Shown: in pieces, positions 8,999 to 18,661 of the stretch
Layout of the letters: the number at the start of each line of letters is the position of its first letter
Position numbering within the stretch: the stretch's first letter is position 1
NCBI RefSeq assembly: GCF_029024965.1
Contig: NZ_CP118982.1
Span: 2,170,001 to 2,234,000, forward strand
Direction: 5' to 3'
Source of the DNA: Staphylococcus equorum
Lineage (GTDB): Bacteria; Bacillota; Bacilli; Staphylococcales; Staphylococcaceae
Length of the DNA: 64,000 nt
Position numbers and translations under genes: made by a program
The notes under the pieces: model-generated
Database searches by the model: none
What the model saw: the letters and a program-made list of their open reading frames with translations, nothing else
Told to the model about the DNA's origin: nothing

Positions 8999-9811
8999 TT
9001 GAAAAAGTTAGCATTTGCAGTAACAGCTGCTTCAGGCGCTGCAGCGGTTATTTCCAATCATGAAGCCGATGCATCAACACAACACACAGTAAAATCTGGT
9101 GAGTCACTTTGGACAATTTCACAACAATACGGTGTATCAGTAGATGAAATCAAACAAAGTAATGATATCAATAACAATATCGTATTTCCGGGACAAGTTA
9201 TTGAAATTGGTGGAAGTGGTTCACAAGAGCAAGGCTCAAGTTCAAACTCTTCTTCACAATCATCTGGTGGTTCAACGCATACTGTAGAATCTGGTGAGTC
9301 ACTAAACATCATTGCCAATAATTATGGTGTTTCAGTAGATGAACTTATATCAGCAAACAATTTGAGTGGATACATAATCTATCCTAATCAAACGTTAACA
9401 ATTCCAGGTGCAACTGGTGGTTCTGGCGGTTCTGGTGGTACAACAACACCAAATCCAAATACAGGTAGTTCATCAGCAAGTGATGCTAATCTATACGATT
9501 GGGGTCAATGTACGTGGCACGTATTCAATCGTAGAGCTGAGACTGGCAAACCAATCAGCACATATTGGTGGAACGCTGATCATTGGGCAAACAATGCAGC
9601 AGCAGATGGTTATACTGTAAATAATACACCAAGCATTGGTTCAATTATGCAAAATTACGAAGGCCCTATTGGTCACGTGGCTTATGTAGAACAAGTTAAT
9701 CCAGATGGTAGTATTTTAATTTCAGAAATGAATTATAATACAGCACCAGGGACAGTGGATTATCGTACAATCCCAGCTTCACAAGCTTCAAGCTATAATT
9801 ATATTCATTAA
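8999..9811 (+). CDS. Secreted LysM-LysM-CHAP cell wall hydrolase, SsaA-like
   Basis: A 270-residue secreted protein: signal peptide (MKKLAFAVTAASGAAAVISNHEADA, cleavage after ADA), LysM 1 (about 30-75, HTVKSGESLWTISQQYGVSVDEI), Ser/Gly linker, LysM 2 (about 93-137), second Gly/Ser/Thr linker and a CHAP domain (about 155-270). The CHAP catalytic Cys is in YDWGQCTWHVFNRR and the His in GPIGHVAYVE. It should cut peptidoglycan amide or peptide bonds. The start is the TTG at 8999, eight bases after GAAGGAGG. Controlled by WalR judging from the upstream box. Confidence 0.93.
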   Translation: MKKLAFAVTAASGAAAVISNHEADASTQHTVKSGESLWTISQQYGVSVDEIKQSNDINNNIVFPGQVIEIGGSGSQEQGSSSNSSSQSSGGSTHTVESGESLNIIANNYGVSVDELISANNLSGYIIYPNQTLTIPGATGGSGGSGGTTTPNPNTGSSSASDANLYDWGQCTWHVFNRRAETGKPISTYWWNADHWANNAAADGYTVNNTPSIGSIMQNYEGPIGHVAYVEQVNPDGSILISEMNYNTAPGTVDYRTIPASQASSYNYIH

Positions 9812-9832
9812 TCTATGAATATAATATTGAAT

Positions 9833-9874
9833 AAAAAGCAGTTAGACTTCTCTTTAGAACTCTAACTGCTTTTT
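9833..9874 (+). terminator. Terminator after LysM-CHAP gene
   Basis: AAAAGCAGTTAGA / TCTAACTGCTTTT stem followed by T residues. Confidence 0.85.
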
Positions 9875-10018
9875 AATTTGAAAAATTTTAAAGAAAATTA
9901 CATATAATATCATTCATAAGCTCACTCAGTCGTCTTATGAGCGTACAAATATCTTTACTACCTCTTGTTAATATAACTTATAAAATGCTCATAACAACGC
10001 CACTGATGTCAATAAATA

Positions 10019-10064
10019 AGGAACACCAAATTATAAAAAGTAATAATTTGGTGTTCCTATTTTT
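10019..10064 (-). terminator. Terminator downstream of the Pit locus
   Basis: Perfect 16-bp stem AGGAACACCAAATTAT / ATAATTTGGTGTTCCT. It lies between the converging LysM-CHAP and Pit genes. A second small palindrome, TCATAAG/CTTATGA, lies near 9916-9939. No gene is visible in 9812-10131. Confidence 0.75.
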
Positions 10065-10131
10065 GAGAATAGACAATCACGTCCAAACTCTTTTATTATT
10101 TCAAACGCTAATCATGCTATACCATGCCTAC

Positions 10132-11139
10132 TTACAGGAAGATATTCACAACGAAATATACAAGGGCAGCAACAATTGCAGAAATCGGCATTGTAATAAC
10201 CCATGTAACAATCATACGTTGTGCAGTATTCCATTTCACACCTTTAATACGATTAGATGAACCTACACCTAGAATAGATGAAGAAACAACATGTGTCGTT
10301 GATAACGGAAAATGTAATGAAGATGCTACAAAGATTGTTAAAGCAGATGATAAATCTGCCGCAGCACCATTAGCCGGACGAATTTTCATTATATTGCCAC
10401 CAACTGTTTTAATGATTTTCCAACCACCAACAGCTGTCCCTAACCCCATAGCAGTAGCACAGGCAATTTTAACCCACAATTGTGGTTCAACAGTACCACT
10501 TGGTTGTAAGTTAGCTACGATTAAAGCTAATGTAATAATACCCATTGATTTTTGAGCATCGTTGGTACCATGTGAAAATGATTGTAACGACGCTGTGAAA
10601 ATTTGGAAGAATCTAAAGTTTCTATTTGTTTTTGTTAAGTTTGCATTTTTAAATACGACTTTAACAATTGAATACATAATGAAACCTACACAAAAAGCAA
10701 TTACTGGTGATATAAGTAAAACAGCAATGATTTTTGTAAAACCTTCATAGTGTAATACGGCAAATGACCCCTGAGATGCGATAGCTGCACCTGCAATGGA
10801 ACCAATTAACGCATGCGAAGATGAACTCGGTATACCATAAAACCAAGTAAGCAAGTTCCAAAAAATCGCTGCAATGATAGCCGACAGCACCACAACAAGC
10901 CCATTTTCTAATTTAAATGGGTCTACAATATCTTTAGTTATTGTACCTGCAACTCCAGTAAAAGCTAATGCACCAATAAAGTTCATAACTGATGCTAATA
11001 TAATAGCAGTTCTAGGCGTTAATGCACGAGTTGAAACAGCAGTAGCGACAGCATTGGCTGTATCATGAAAACCATTGATAAAGTCAAAGATAAGTGAAAA
11101 AATAACAATAGCTACTGTGATGATTAAAATATATTCCAT
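10132..11139 (-). CDS. pit: PiT-family inorganic phosphate transporter
   Basis: A 335-residue protein with about ten helices. Both copies of the PiT signature are present: GFHDTANAVATAVSTRALTPR near the N-terminus and FSHGTNDAQKSMGIITLAL in the second half. It moves phosphate (usually as metal phosphate) with protons. It follows the DUF47 gene by 13 bases on the same strand, the standard Pit operon in Staphylococcus. Confidence 0.95.
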   Translation of the reverse strand: MEYILIITVAIVIFSLIFDFINGFHDTANAVATAVSTRALTPRTAIILASVMNFIGALAFTGVAGTITKDIVDPFKLENGLVVVLSAIIAAIFWNLLTWFYGIPSSSSHALIGSIAGAAIASQGSFAVLHYEGFTKIIAVLLISPVIAFCVGFIMYSIVKVVFKNANLTKTNRNFRFFQIFTASLQSFSHGTNDAQKSMGIITLALIVANLQPSGTVEPQLWVKIACATAMGLGTAVGGWKIIKTVGGNIMKIRPANGAAADLSSALTIFVASSLHFPLSTTHVVSSSILGVGSSNRIKGVKWNTAQRMIVTWVITMPISAIVAALVYFVVNIFL

Positions 11140-11152
11140 TAGTTAGGACTCC

Positions 11153-11770
11153 TTAGCTATTTTTCATAATTATAGTTTCAAAGTTATTCGCTACAGCTTG
11201 ACATTTATCTGCAATTTCTTCCATGCTTTCATAAATTTCTTTTATTTTAATAAGCGTTATTGGATCTGTTTCACTGTTAAAAATGTGTTTGATTGATTGA
11301 CGTAAAATGCCATCACAATTTGTTTCAAATTCTTTAATATTAATAGAATGAATACGCATATGAGATAATTTTTTATCAACGAGTAAACCAACAGCTAATT
11401 TCATTTCTGCAATAGCTTTTTGGATATTATCAACAAATTCAGCCATATATTCATCTGTATATTCAATTGAATACATTTCAAACATCGCTGACGTTTCTTC
11501 TATTGCATCTAAAACATCATCAATTGCATTACATAATGAAAGGATATCCTCACGTTCAATTGGTGTGATGAAGGTCTGGTTTAAATCGGAAATCACTTGA
11601 TGCATTAATTCATCACCGTGTGATTCATATTTTTTAATATTGTCTGAATAAGCTTTCAGATCTAAGTGCGTATTAAAATCCATTTTCCCAAACTCAATTG
11701 CAGCTCGATCTAAGTTAAAGACCATTTCTTCAAGTTGCACCATGAACTTATCTTTTTTCTTGTTAAACAT
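11153..11770 (-). CDS. DUF47 (PhoU-like) protein, Pit accessory
   Basis: A 205-residue, all-helical PhoU-like protein (DUF47, Pit accessory protein). It begins MFNKKKDKFMVQLEEMVFNLDRAAIEFGKM. I choose the ATG at 11770 because GGAGG lies just before it; the in-frame codon at 11815 has no such site. Family members bind metal clusters through acidic ExxxD motifs and modulate the partner transporter, which follows 13 bases later. Confidence 0.9.
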   Translation of the reverse strand: MFNKKKDKFMVQLEEMVFNLDRAAIEFGKMDFNTHLDLKAYSDNIKKYESHGDELMHQVISDLNQTFITPIEREDILSLCNAIDDVLDAIEETSAMFEMYSIEYTDEYMAEFVDNIQKAIAEMKLAVGLLVDKKLSHMRIHSINIKEFETNCDGILRQSIKHIFNSETDPITLIKIKEIYESMEEIADKCQAVANNFETIIMKNS

Positions 11771-12334
11771 CCAAAAAATCCTCCATTTACAGCGACTGTT
11801 TCCAATCAGCTTCAATAAATTTAAAAAATCAAAACTCTTTTAAGACAAATTAAAATTGGCAAGATTTACAATTCACTCATCATTTCATTACTTAATGTGC
11901 CCTTACCTTCATGAAAATGAGTCTTTGCTTCTATACCGGTTAAAAAATCTCGCAAATGTTGATTTGTCCTTATATGAAAATAGCACAAAATTTACAATTC
12001 CACAATTAAATTTACAATCTCTTAACATTTAGAACTTGTAAGAATAAAATATTCTTTTAAAATATAATCTTGTAAAATATATTATAGTCCCCATTTCAAA
12101 TTGGCGAATTCCATAATTAACGTTTTATATTCATAATAAAAAAGCATTGAAAGTTAAAAAACTTCAATGCTTCAGAACAAGGACAATTACGATTAATTGT
12201 ATTCTTTTCTTTGAAAATGGAAGTGATTGGGCTCAAGTCCATCTTAGTTAATAAAGCACTAGTCAAAGACTCCCAGATGAGACTGTGCTGACGGAAAGTG
12301 TACACAAATTACTTCCAAAAGCCGTAAGACTTTA
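11771..12334. other. Noncoding gap where vraFG would be expected
   Basis: 564 bases between graS and the DUF47 gene. In S. aureus and related species the ABC transporter genes vraF and vraG sit here; I find no trace of either on any frame. The graS-proximal part (12120-12334) is less AT-rich and ends in a terminator. A 62-codon open frame at 12117-12305 lacks a ribosome site and runs through the terminator, so I do not call it a gene. Confidence 0.7.
12142..12172 (-). terminator. Terminator of the graXRS transcript or of a small RNA
   Basis: AAGCATTGAAAGTT / AACTTCAATGCTT stem with one bulged base. The minus strand has six T after the stem. It lies 163 bases past the graS stop. Confidence 0.8.
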
Positions 12335-13363
12335 TCAATGCTTTTCAGATAGTCTTGCAATAAGTTCATTTTGATTAGGAAACATAAATGTAGCCTTTGT
12401 TCCTATTTGTTCTTCGGAAGTGATATCTACTCGTATTCCTAATTTGTCTTTAACGTTACCTACTAAATATAAACCAATGCCCGATGAAGTAGTCTCATTA
12501 CGGTAAGCAGTGGAAGTAAATCCTTTATCGTAAATTCTCGGCAAATCTTTCTTACTAATTCCTCTACCTTCATCTATAATTTCAAGTGTTATATGTTTAT
12601 TAACTATATGGGCTTTAATGTGAATTGTACTATACTCACTATATTTGATGGCATTAGATAAAATTTGTCTTATCATCATCCGACACCATTTTGTATCTGT
12701 ATAGACATCGTAGTCCGCTTCAAAATCAAGATCGTAATCAATGCCTTTAGATTGACTAATATACCTTGTGATTTGTATTTCTTCTATAATAAGACGTTTT
12801 AATGCTACATGTTCAAAGTATAAATCATTATTTTGAAACTCTAATCTCGTTAAAAATAATTGTCTGTCTAACATTCCATTAATTCTCGACCACTCATAAA
12901 GCAAGGCGTATTTTCTCTCTACATCTCGCTCTTTTTCAATAAGTAGCTTCATTGCTGTTACTGGTGTCTTAATGTCATGCACAAAATCAGTTAATGACGC
13001 TTCAGTTGTTTGAATTTGTTGTTTTTGAGTTGTAACTAACCTTTTCTGACTAGTAATTTGATTATATAAATAATTTACCATCTCTTGTTGAAAGGGAGTA
13101 TCAGCAAGAGATTTATGTTTTAGTTCTTCAGGCTCGAGGTTATTGTACAAGTGTTTGAAAAATTTTACTTCCTTTATATATGTATATAACAAAAAAATCA
13201 CTGAGATTCCTAAATTCAAAATAATAATATAAAAAATACTACTTACACTGATATCGTAATCTAAATATGCGATAAATAGAAAAATGAAATGTAATAATAT
13301 GAGCCAAAGTATCCAATTTAATCGAGAACGAAGGAAAATTAATAACCATTTAATGTTAGCCAT
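12335..13363 (-). CDS. graS: Sensor histidine kinase GraS (ApsS)
   Basis: A 342-residue intramembrane-sensing histidine kinase. Two helices (about 13-33 and 43-63) flank a very short outside loop, D35-Y-D37-I-S-V-S41. The dimerisation box [13 protein letters not shown] has the phosphorylated His at residue 129, and the ATPase part has the N box ([11 protein letters not shown]), [14 protein letters not shown] and SSGIGLYLV. It phosphorylates GraR in response to cationic peptides in S. aureus. Compared with the S. aureus loop as I recall it, D35 and D37 are kept but D41 and P39 are both Ser. The start overlaps the end of graR by eight bases. No vraFG follows. Confidence 0.93.
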   Translation of the reverse strand: MANIKWLLIFLRSRLNWILWLILLHFIFLFIAYLDYDISVSSIFYIIILNLGISVIFLLYTYIKEVKFFKHLYNNLEPEELKHKSLADTPFQQEMVNYLYNQITSQKRLVTTQKQQIQTTEASLTDFVHDIKTPVTAMKLLIEKERDVERKYALLYEWSRINGMLDRQLFLTRLEFQNNDLYFEHVALKRLIIEEIQITRYISQSKGIDYDLDFEADYDVYTDTKWCRMMIRQILSNAIKYSEYSTIHIKAHIVNKHITLEIIDEGRGISKKDLPRIYDKGFTSTAYRNETTSSGIGLYLVGNVKDKLGIRVDITSEEQIGTKATFMFPNQNELIARLSEKH

Positions 13364-14030
13364 GCGCCATATACCCTTTGCCTATTTTAGTTTCAATCGC
13401 ATCATTCATATCAATATCAGCTAATTTTTTTCTTAAACGATTCACGTTTACAGTTAACGTGTTATCACTTACAAATGCTTCATCATCCCACAATGCTGTA
13501 ATCAAAGTATCTCTAGTAACGATTTGATTTTGCTTTTTCACTAGCATTTCTAAAATAACCATTTCAGTCTTAGATAAATAGATTTGAGCATCACCTTTAC
13601 TAATGCTGTCTTTAGATAAATCTAAAGTCGTTTCTTGCCAAGACAATACACGCTTCTCCTCAATACTGAATTGATAAACACGTCTATATATAGCTTGTAG
13701 TTTGGCAATAAGTACACTCGTATTAAATGGTTTTTGGACATAGTCATCTGCGCCTAATTCCATACTCATAACTTGATCCATTGGATTGTCGCGTGAAGAT
13801 AAGAAAAGAATAGGTGTATTGGAGACCTCTCTAATTTTTCGAGTCCAATAAAAACCATCATACTTAGGCAATTTAACATCCATAATTACAATTGCAGCAT
13901 TCACTGCTTCAAACTTTGACATAACATCATTAAAATCACTGATGCCATGCACTTGAAAGTCCCATTGCTCTAATTCTTCGCTCAGTTCTTTAAATAATGT
14001 CATATCATCTTCTACTAATAAAATGTCCAC
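13356..14030 (-). CDS. graR: Response regulator GraR (ApsR)
   Basis: A 224-residue OmpR/PhoB-type regulator: receiver domain (1-115) with acidic pocket EDD and phospho-acceptor D51 in [13 protein letters not shown], then a winged-helix DNA-binding domain (about 130-222; [25 protein letters not shown]). In S. aureus it turns on dltABCD, mprF and vraFG, raising positive surface charge. It lies between graX and graS in one operon. Confidence 0.95.
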   Translation of the reverse strand: MDILLVEDDMTLFKELSEELEQWDFQVHGISDFNDVMSKFEAVNAAIVIMDVKLPKYDGFYWTRKIREVSNTPILFLSSRDNPMDQVMSMELGADDYVQKPFNTSVLIAKLQAIYRRVYQFSIEEKRVLSWQETTLDLSKDSISKGDAQIYLSKTEMVILEMLVKKQNQIVTRDTLITALWDDEAFVSDNTLTVNVNRLRKKLADIDMNDAIETKIGKGYMAHG

Positions 14031-14046
14031 ATGATCACCTTTTCAA

Positions 14047-14964
14047 TTATTTAGTATATTTTATTTCTTCTCCTGACTGTATACGACCATTGAAATGCTT
14101 AATACGACAATCTATTTCAAATCCTCTCATCATCAAATCTTGAAATGGCGATTGGAACAAGTAATACGCAGGCCAAATGAGTTTAGGAATATAATCATAT
14201 AAATGAACAATTACAGTTTGTGTACCTTCCAGTTTTCGAAATTCTAACTTTCCTTGTTTCGTTAAATTCGGTTTCACTATCGATCCACCTACTAAATTCA
14301 ATGTAATCATATCACTTTCTGTTATCGTTTTATGAAGTACAAGTATTGGATTGCGTTTATCTTTTATATAAACAACAAAATTATCGCCCTCATTATAAGT
14401 ATGTAGCATCGTTCCTTTAGTTTTATTTAACCAATCAAAATAATACTCCACCATCTGATTTAAGGTCCAGTTCATTGGCAGTTGTACATTAAGTGCACTG
14501 CGTACATCATCATACTTTGAAACTTGTAACTCCACTGCAACATGAGGTCGAGAAACTTTTACTTCTGTTTTTTCGACTGGCGTTCCATACGCTGACAATC
14601 GCTCTATCGACTCATTATCAAAGCGACTACCACTAATATAAATGATTTTTTTAATTCCTTTTTTAGCCGTCGCACGCCCAAAATTATCAGCAGCAATTAA
14701 ATTCATATCTCTAGCTGTTGCTTTTGTCAGCTTTGCTGAATGCTTGGTTGGATCTAAATAATAGATGGCCATATCCATACCTTCCATTGACTCAAGGACA
14801 TCATTATAATTATAAATATCTTTTTTTAACCATGTTACTTCTTGAAACTCATCTTCTTTAGGATATTTCGACATCGTAAAAAGCGTTGCGTCATCTTTAA
14901 TGGATTGTATTAAGTTTTTTCCTATATAGCCTGTTACACCTGCTAATAAAATATTAGGTTTCAT
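14047..14964 (-). CDS. graX: GraX, GraRS accessory protein (NAD(P)-binding fold)
   Basis: A 305-residue cytoplasmic protein with an atypical short-chain/NmrA-type Rossmann fold: nucleotide loop GVTGYIGKNL at residues 9-18, KKIIYISGSRF in mid-domain. The S. aureus orthologue binds GraS and Stk1 and is needed for signalling; whether it has enzyme activity is not known. First gene of graXRS, 17 bases ahead of graR. Confidence 0.92.
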   Translation of the reverse strand: MKPNILLAGVTGYIGKNLIQSIKDDATLFTMSKYPKEDEFQEVTWLKKDIYNYNDVLESMEGMDMAIYYLDPTKHSAKLTKATARDMNLIAADNFGRATAKKGIKKIIYISGSRFDNESIERLSAYGTPVEKTEVKVSRPHVAVELQVSKYDDVRSALNVQLPMNWTLNQMVEYYFDWLNKTKGTMLHTYNEGDNFVVYIKDKRNPILVLHKTITESDMITLNLVGGSIVKPNLTKQGKLEFRKLEGTQTVIVHLYDYIPKLIWPAYYLFQSPFQDLMMRGFEIDCRIKHFNGRIQSGEEIKYTK

Positions 14965-15085
14965 AGTTATACTTCCTTTATATTAATTTGGCCCAATTCA
15001 AATATCTCCTAGTAAAATCATGCTAATGATGTTAAGTTATACTATAACTGAGTATCAGCAAAATAGAAATAAGGAGTGGACACTT

Positions 15086-15592
15086 ATGGTTCATCAAATT
15101 CGTGAAATTGGTATCAATGATATAGATCCATTTGTAAAATTATTAACTACTATCTATGATGAATCTGAATATTTAATATATAATCCTGGTGAGTATGCTC
15201 CATCTAACAGTGATGCTGTTTCAAACTTGGAACATTATATAACATCACCGTCCAATGCAATATATGTTGCCGAAAATAATGGTGAACTTGTTGGGTTTTC
15301 AATCGTAACAACTGAAAAATTTGAACGTACACGTCATGAAGCCAATTTTTCCATGGGTGTTATTAGACACTATCGAGAAAAAGGACTTGGTCAATCACTT
15401 ATTAATTCTATTGAAGCGTGGTGTTTAAACCATAACATTCGCCGAATCGAAGTTTCTGTAGTCCCTGAAAATGAAACAGCAGTAGCTTTATTTAAAGCTG
15501 CTGGATATCAGATTGACGGCGAACTTCGAGATAAACTTTATATCGATGGACGTTATTTCAATAAATATATAATGTCTAAGTTATTACTTTAG
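15086..15592 (+). CDS. GNAT-family N-acetyltransferase
   Basis: A 168-residue GNAT acetyltransferase. The core strands and acetyl-CoA loop are visible: FSMGVIRHYREKGLGQSLINSIEAW (R-x-x-G-x-G/A motif as REKGLG) and ETAVALFKAAGYQIDGELRDKLYIDGRY, typical of RimI/RimL-like proteins acting on protein or small amine targets. The ATG at 15086 is chosen because AAGGAGTGG lies just before it; the longer frame from 15020 has no such site. It is divergent from graX and ends at a terminator. Confidence 0.88.
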   Translation: MVHQIREIGINDIDPFVKLLTTIYDESEYLIYNPGEYAPSNSDAVSNLEHYITSPSNAIYVAENNGELVGFSIVTTEKFERTRHEANFSMGVIRHYREKGLGQSLINSIEAWCLNHNIRRIEVSVVPENETAVALFKAAGYQIDGELRDKLYIDGRYFNKYIMSKLLL

Positions 15593-15661
15593 TCTACCTC
15601 AATGTTTATATATTAAACGTTTCACTATTATAGTTTAATTATAAATTAATAAATTGGAATA

Positions 15662-15684
15662 GAACAGAAATCTAATTTTTCTAA
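15662..15684. repeat. Dispersed intergenic repeat, copy 1
   Basis: CAGAAATCTAATTTTTCTAA occurs here, and its reverse complement at about 41910-41935 next to TTTCTGTCCCA. Short repeats of the type TGGGACAGAAATCTAA are common in staphylococcal intergenic DNA. Confidence 0.6.
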
Positions 15685-15730
15685 TAACATTTCGTTATAT
15701 GAATTAAGTCTGACAAAGAAGACTAGAACT

Positions 15731-15778
15731 AAAAACAGCTTATAGTATCCATTACAGGAGATCTATAAGCTGTTTTTT
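15731..15778. terminator. Bidirectional terminator between acetyltransferase and esterase
   Basis: AAAAACAGCTTATAG / CTATAAGCTGTTTTTT stem with T runs on both strands, between two converging genes. Confidence 0.85.
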
Positions 15779-15822
15779 GAATTTATTTATATAACTTTAT
15801 TACTTCGAGCTAACTTAACACA

Positions 15823-16854
15823 TTAGTAAGGATTCAATTGAACCCCATCAGGATTTTTTGATTCAGGTTTTAATTCCCTCTCTACACCAGAAGCACTTGT
15901 GTTTCTACTTAAGAAACTCAACGTATCTTTCATATTTTGCTGTGACTCTGGTAATTGCATATGAAATTGGTATTGATGTCTTAAATTATGTGATCCATCA
16001 TAAAACAGTTTATCCACTGGAACATCTTTTTCTTTTAGTTTTTTATAAAAATCAATATTTTGACTATAAAATGGATCTGCATCCCCTACTGATAAAAATG
16101 TTGGTGGATAATCTTTTGTCACTTGGTTTATCGTAGACATTTCACTGATATATTTAAATTGTTGTTCCCAATCTCTCTTACCAGTGTAACTCTCCATAAA
16201 GAGCTGTATTCTTGGAAATTCTGTTTCTTTCACGGTTTTCATATCATAAAAGCCACCAAAAAAGATTGCTGCTTTGATTTGATCTGGTTCAAATTGTTGA
16301 TTAAACTCCATATCTTCTCGTAATGATTCATTTGTTTGGATAGCTGTAAATTGACTGGATAATTGGGCACCTGCTGAATCACCACCGAAAACAACTTGAT
16401 CAAAATCTATAGGTAACTCATGTTTGTTCTGTTTGATAAACTGAACTGCGCGATCAATTTGTTTTAACTGTGTCGGGTATTTATAGTCAGGTGCAAGTGC
16501 ATAATTAATATTCACTACAATATAACCCTGTTCAGCAAATTTTGATAATAACGGGTTTTTATATTGTTTATCTCCTGCAATAAATCCTCCACCATGTAAC
16601 CAAAAAATGACAGGCAATTTATTATCTTGATCTAATTCAGTAGGTGTTAAAATATCTAAGCGGCTATTGGGTATCCCACTACTATAAGTTATATTAGTAA
16701 ATGCATTTACATTTTCATTATTAATTTGTACTTTTTCTTTAAATTCTTGGGCATTTTGTCGGTCATATTGTTGCTTTAGTAATATTGCAATCACAATTGC
16801 AACGATAACAAAAACAACAATAGCGATAATTGTCCATTTATGTTTTTTCTTCAT
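15823..16854 (-). CDS. Membrane-anchored alpha/beta hydrolase (esterase/lipase)
   Basis: A 343-residue protein with an N-terminal basic stretch and one membrane helix (about 5-28), then an outside alpha/beta hydrolase domain of the hormone-sensitive-lipase type: oxyanion motif FWLHGGGFIAGD, nucleophile Ser in GGDSAGAQ, acid in VGDADPFYSQN, His in DGSHNLRH. It should split small esters outside the cell. The ATG at 16854 has GGGAAGG ahead; a longer frame starts at 16887. The C-terminal 30 residues are polar and probably disordered. Single gene. Confidence 0.88.
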   Translation of the reverse strand: MKKKHKWTIIAIVVFVIVAIVIAILLKQQYDRQNAQEFKEKVQINNENVNAFTNITYSSGIPNSRLDILTPTELDQDNKLPVIFWLHGGGFIAGDKQYKNPLLSKFAEQGYIVVNINYALAPDYKYPTQLKQIDRAVQFIKQNKHELPIDFDQVVFGGDSAGAQLSSQFTAIQTNESLREDMEFNQQFEPDQIKAAIFFGGFYDMKTVKETEFPRIQLFMESYTGKRDWEQQFKYISEMSTINQVTKDYPPTFLSVGDADPFYSQNIDFYKKLKEKDVPVDKLFYDGSHNLRHQYQFHMQLPESQQNMKDTLSFLSRNTSASGVERELKPESKNPDGVQLNPY

Positions 16855-17032
16855 GCTCGACCTTCCCTTTCGCATGCATTGTATCATAATTAATTAGTAC
16901 GTAGTAGTATTTATTTGAACGATTATATTAGACAAAACTGCTATTTTCTTTATTTTAAAACCAAATTAATAAACTACCATTAATAATTATAAAATTTTCT
17001 CTATATAAGTTAATATCATATTTTAAAACAAA

Positions 17033-17073
17033 AAATGGCTACTAGATATCCAATAGGATTCTAACAGCCATTT
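17033..17073 (-). terminator. Terminator after YkvI-like gene
   Basis: AAATGGCT / AGCCATTT outer stem with an inner AGATATCC/GGATTCT stem; six T follow on the minus strand. Confidence 0.75.
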
Positions 17074-17127
17074 ATTAAATCTAGGATTTATATCCTGATT
17101 TTATTTATATACTTTATTTCATCACAA

Positions 17128-18195
17128 TTACGCTATGTGATCTTTATTTTGATTTTTTCTTGAATAGTATTTAATAAGTACTGCAATAACTACAACTAAG
17201 CCAATTACACCCATGATTGGATATAAGAAGTTAATTAAATCTGCGAAACCTACGAAACTTAATGCATAAGCTACGAGCACCATTGCAACTATAAACACAT
17301 GATAATTTTTACTATATGGCTCTGTAAATCTTGCAGCAAACGAATACGTTAAACCAAGAATTGTATTGTACATAACTGCTAACATAATAATCGATAATAC
17401 CAAACCAATCCATGGATTAATTTCATTTGCTAACGTTAGTGTTGGAATCGAAGCCTCTTTAATTGTTGGATACTCTGATTGTAATGCAAAGTTGATAAGC
17501 GCTAGTAATATTGTGTATACAACACCACCAAATAACGCACCTGCACCAGATATTTTTCGTTTAGAAGCATCGCCACCGATTGCAACAATTGTACTAAAAC
17601 CAACCGCGAATGCTAATCCACCATAAATAATACCGTAAAGAATACCTTTCCAAATACTCGCCTCTGGAACTGTTTTGTTCACTTCTGCAAAGGAAATATT
17701 TCCATTAAATAAGTAAAATATTGCAATGATAACAACTAAAATAATTAAGAATGGCGTTACCATACCTAATGCACGTACAATTTTGTTAAAGTCCATTAAT
17801 AATGTAATATAAATAGCAATCACCATAATTAATGCACCTAACCACGTTGGTATGCCAAAACTTTCTTCAAACGTTGATCCTGCACCTGCAATCATTGTGA
17901 CTGAGATACCAAATAAGAAGAAGATAAGTAAATAATCAATAATCTTACTAAATACACCACCGAATAAATAATCTAAAGTGGATTCATGATTTTGTGCATC
18001 GAATGCAGTACCAATCTTAGCAACTTGTCGACCTGCAAACCCTAATATCAATCCTGATATAATAACTCCTAGATACGACCAAAGCCCATAAGGAGTAAAG
18101 AATTGCATTACTTCTTGTCCCGTTGAAAAGCCAGCACCTACTACGATACCAACATAAGCGAAACCAATTTTTATAGCTTCTTTATTCAAGCCCAT
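17128..18195 (-). CDS. YkvI-family membrane transporter
   Basis: A 355-residue protein with about ten helices, starting MGLNKEAIKIGFAYVGIVVGAGFSTGQEVMQFF. The GAGFSTGQE unwound-helix motif is typical of YkvI proteins, which belong to the LeuT/APC-fold superfamily. Cation-coupled uptake of an amine or amino acid is likely but unproven. Good GAGGAGG ribosome site. Single gene. Confidence 0.82.
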   Translation of the reverse strand: MGLNKEAIKIGFAYVGIVVGAGFSTGQEVMQFFTPYGLWSYLGVIISGLILGFAGRQVAKIGTAFDAQNHESTLDYLFGGVFSKIIDYLLIFFLFGISVTMIAGAGSTFEESFGIPTWLGALIMVIAIYITLLMDFNKIVRALGMVTPFLIILVVIIAIFYLFNGNISFAEVNKTVPEASIWKGILYGIIYGGLAFAVGFSTIVAIGGDASKRKISGAGALFGGVVYTILLALINFALQSEYPTIKEASIPTLTLANEINPWIGLVLSIIMLAVMYNTILGLTYSFAARFTEPYSKNYHVFIVAMVLVAYALSFVGFADLINFLYPIMGVIGLVVVIAVLIKYYSRKNQNKDHIA

Positions 18196-18661
18196 GTGAT
18201 TTATAACCTCCTCTTAAGTTAACACATTGAATTATTATAACGCACTGTCATTATTTTGCAACACGACAAATTTTAAATTAACACTATTAATTATTTTTTA
18301 CACTAATCATCTAGTGAATTTACATACATTTAAAAATTCACTTTAATTTTTAAATATAAATTAAAACTCTGTATTAGCGGGTTTAAAACAGATTAAAGCT
18401 TTTGTTTTTGAATTTTTATACATTTACCATACACTTATTATCACCATTTTAAAATTCTAAATTTTTTTGATTTTTTATTGCTTTCAAGTTAACTACATGT
18501 CATAGCATTTAAATCGTCGCTGTATTTCTATAATCTCAGTGAAAATTTATTATGTATATTATAATTAATAAATTTTTATAGAAAAACAAAATTAAAAACC
18601 GAAAAACTCAATTAAAAACTGAGCTTTTCGGTTAAATATGTTTTATTGCTAAGCATGTTAA
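18196..18661. other. AT-rich intergenic region
   Basis: 466 bases with no gene. Contains a terminator for the next gene at 18597-18633; otherwise nothing recognised. Confidence 0.6.
18597..18633 (-). terminator. Terminator after 166-residue protein gene
   Basis: AACCGAAAAACTCA / TGAGCTTTTCGGTT stem, T run on the minus strand. Confidence 0.8.

Noticed and set aside
12117-12305. 62-codon minus-strand open frame after graS
   Set aside because: No ribosome site, odd composition, and it reads through a clear terminator hairpin; treated as noncoding.
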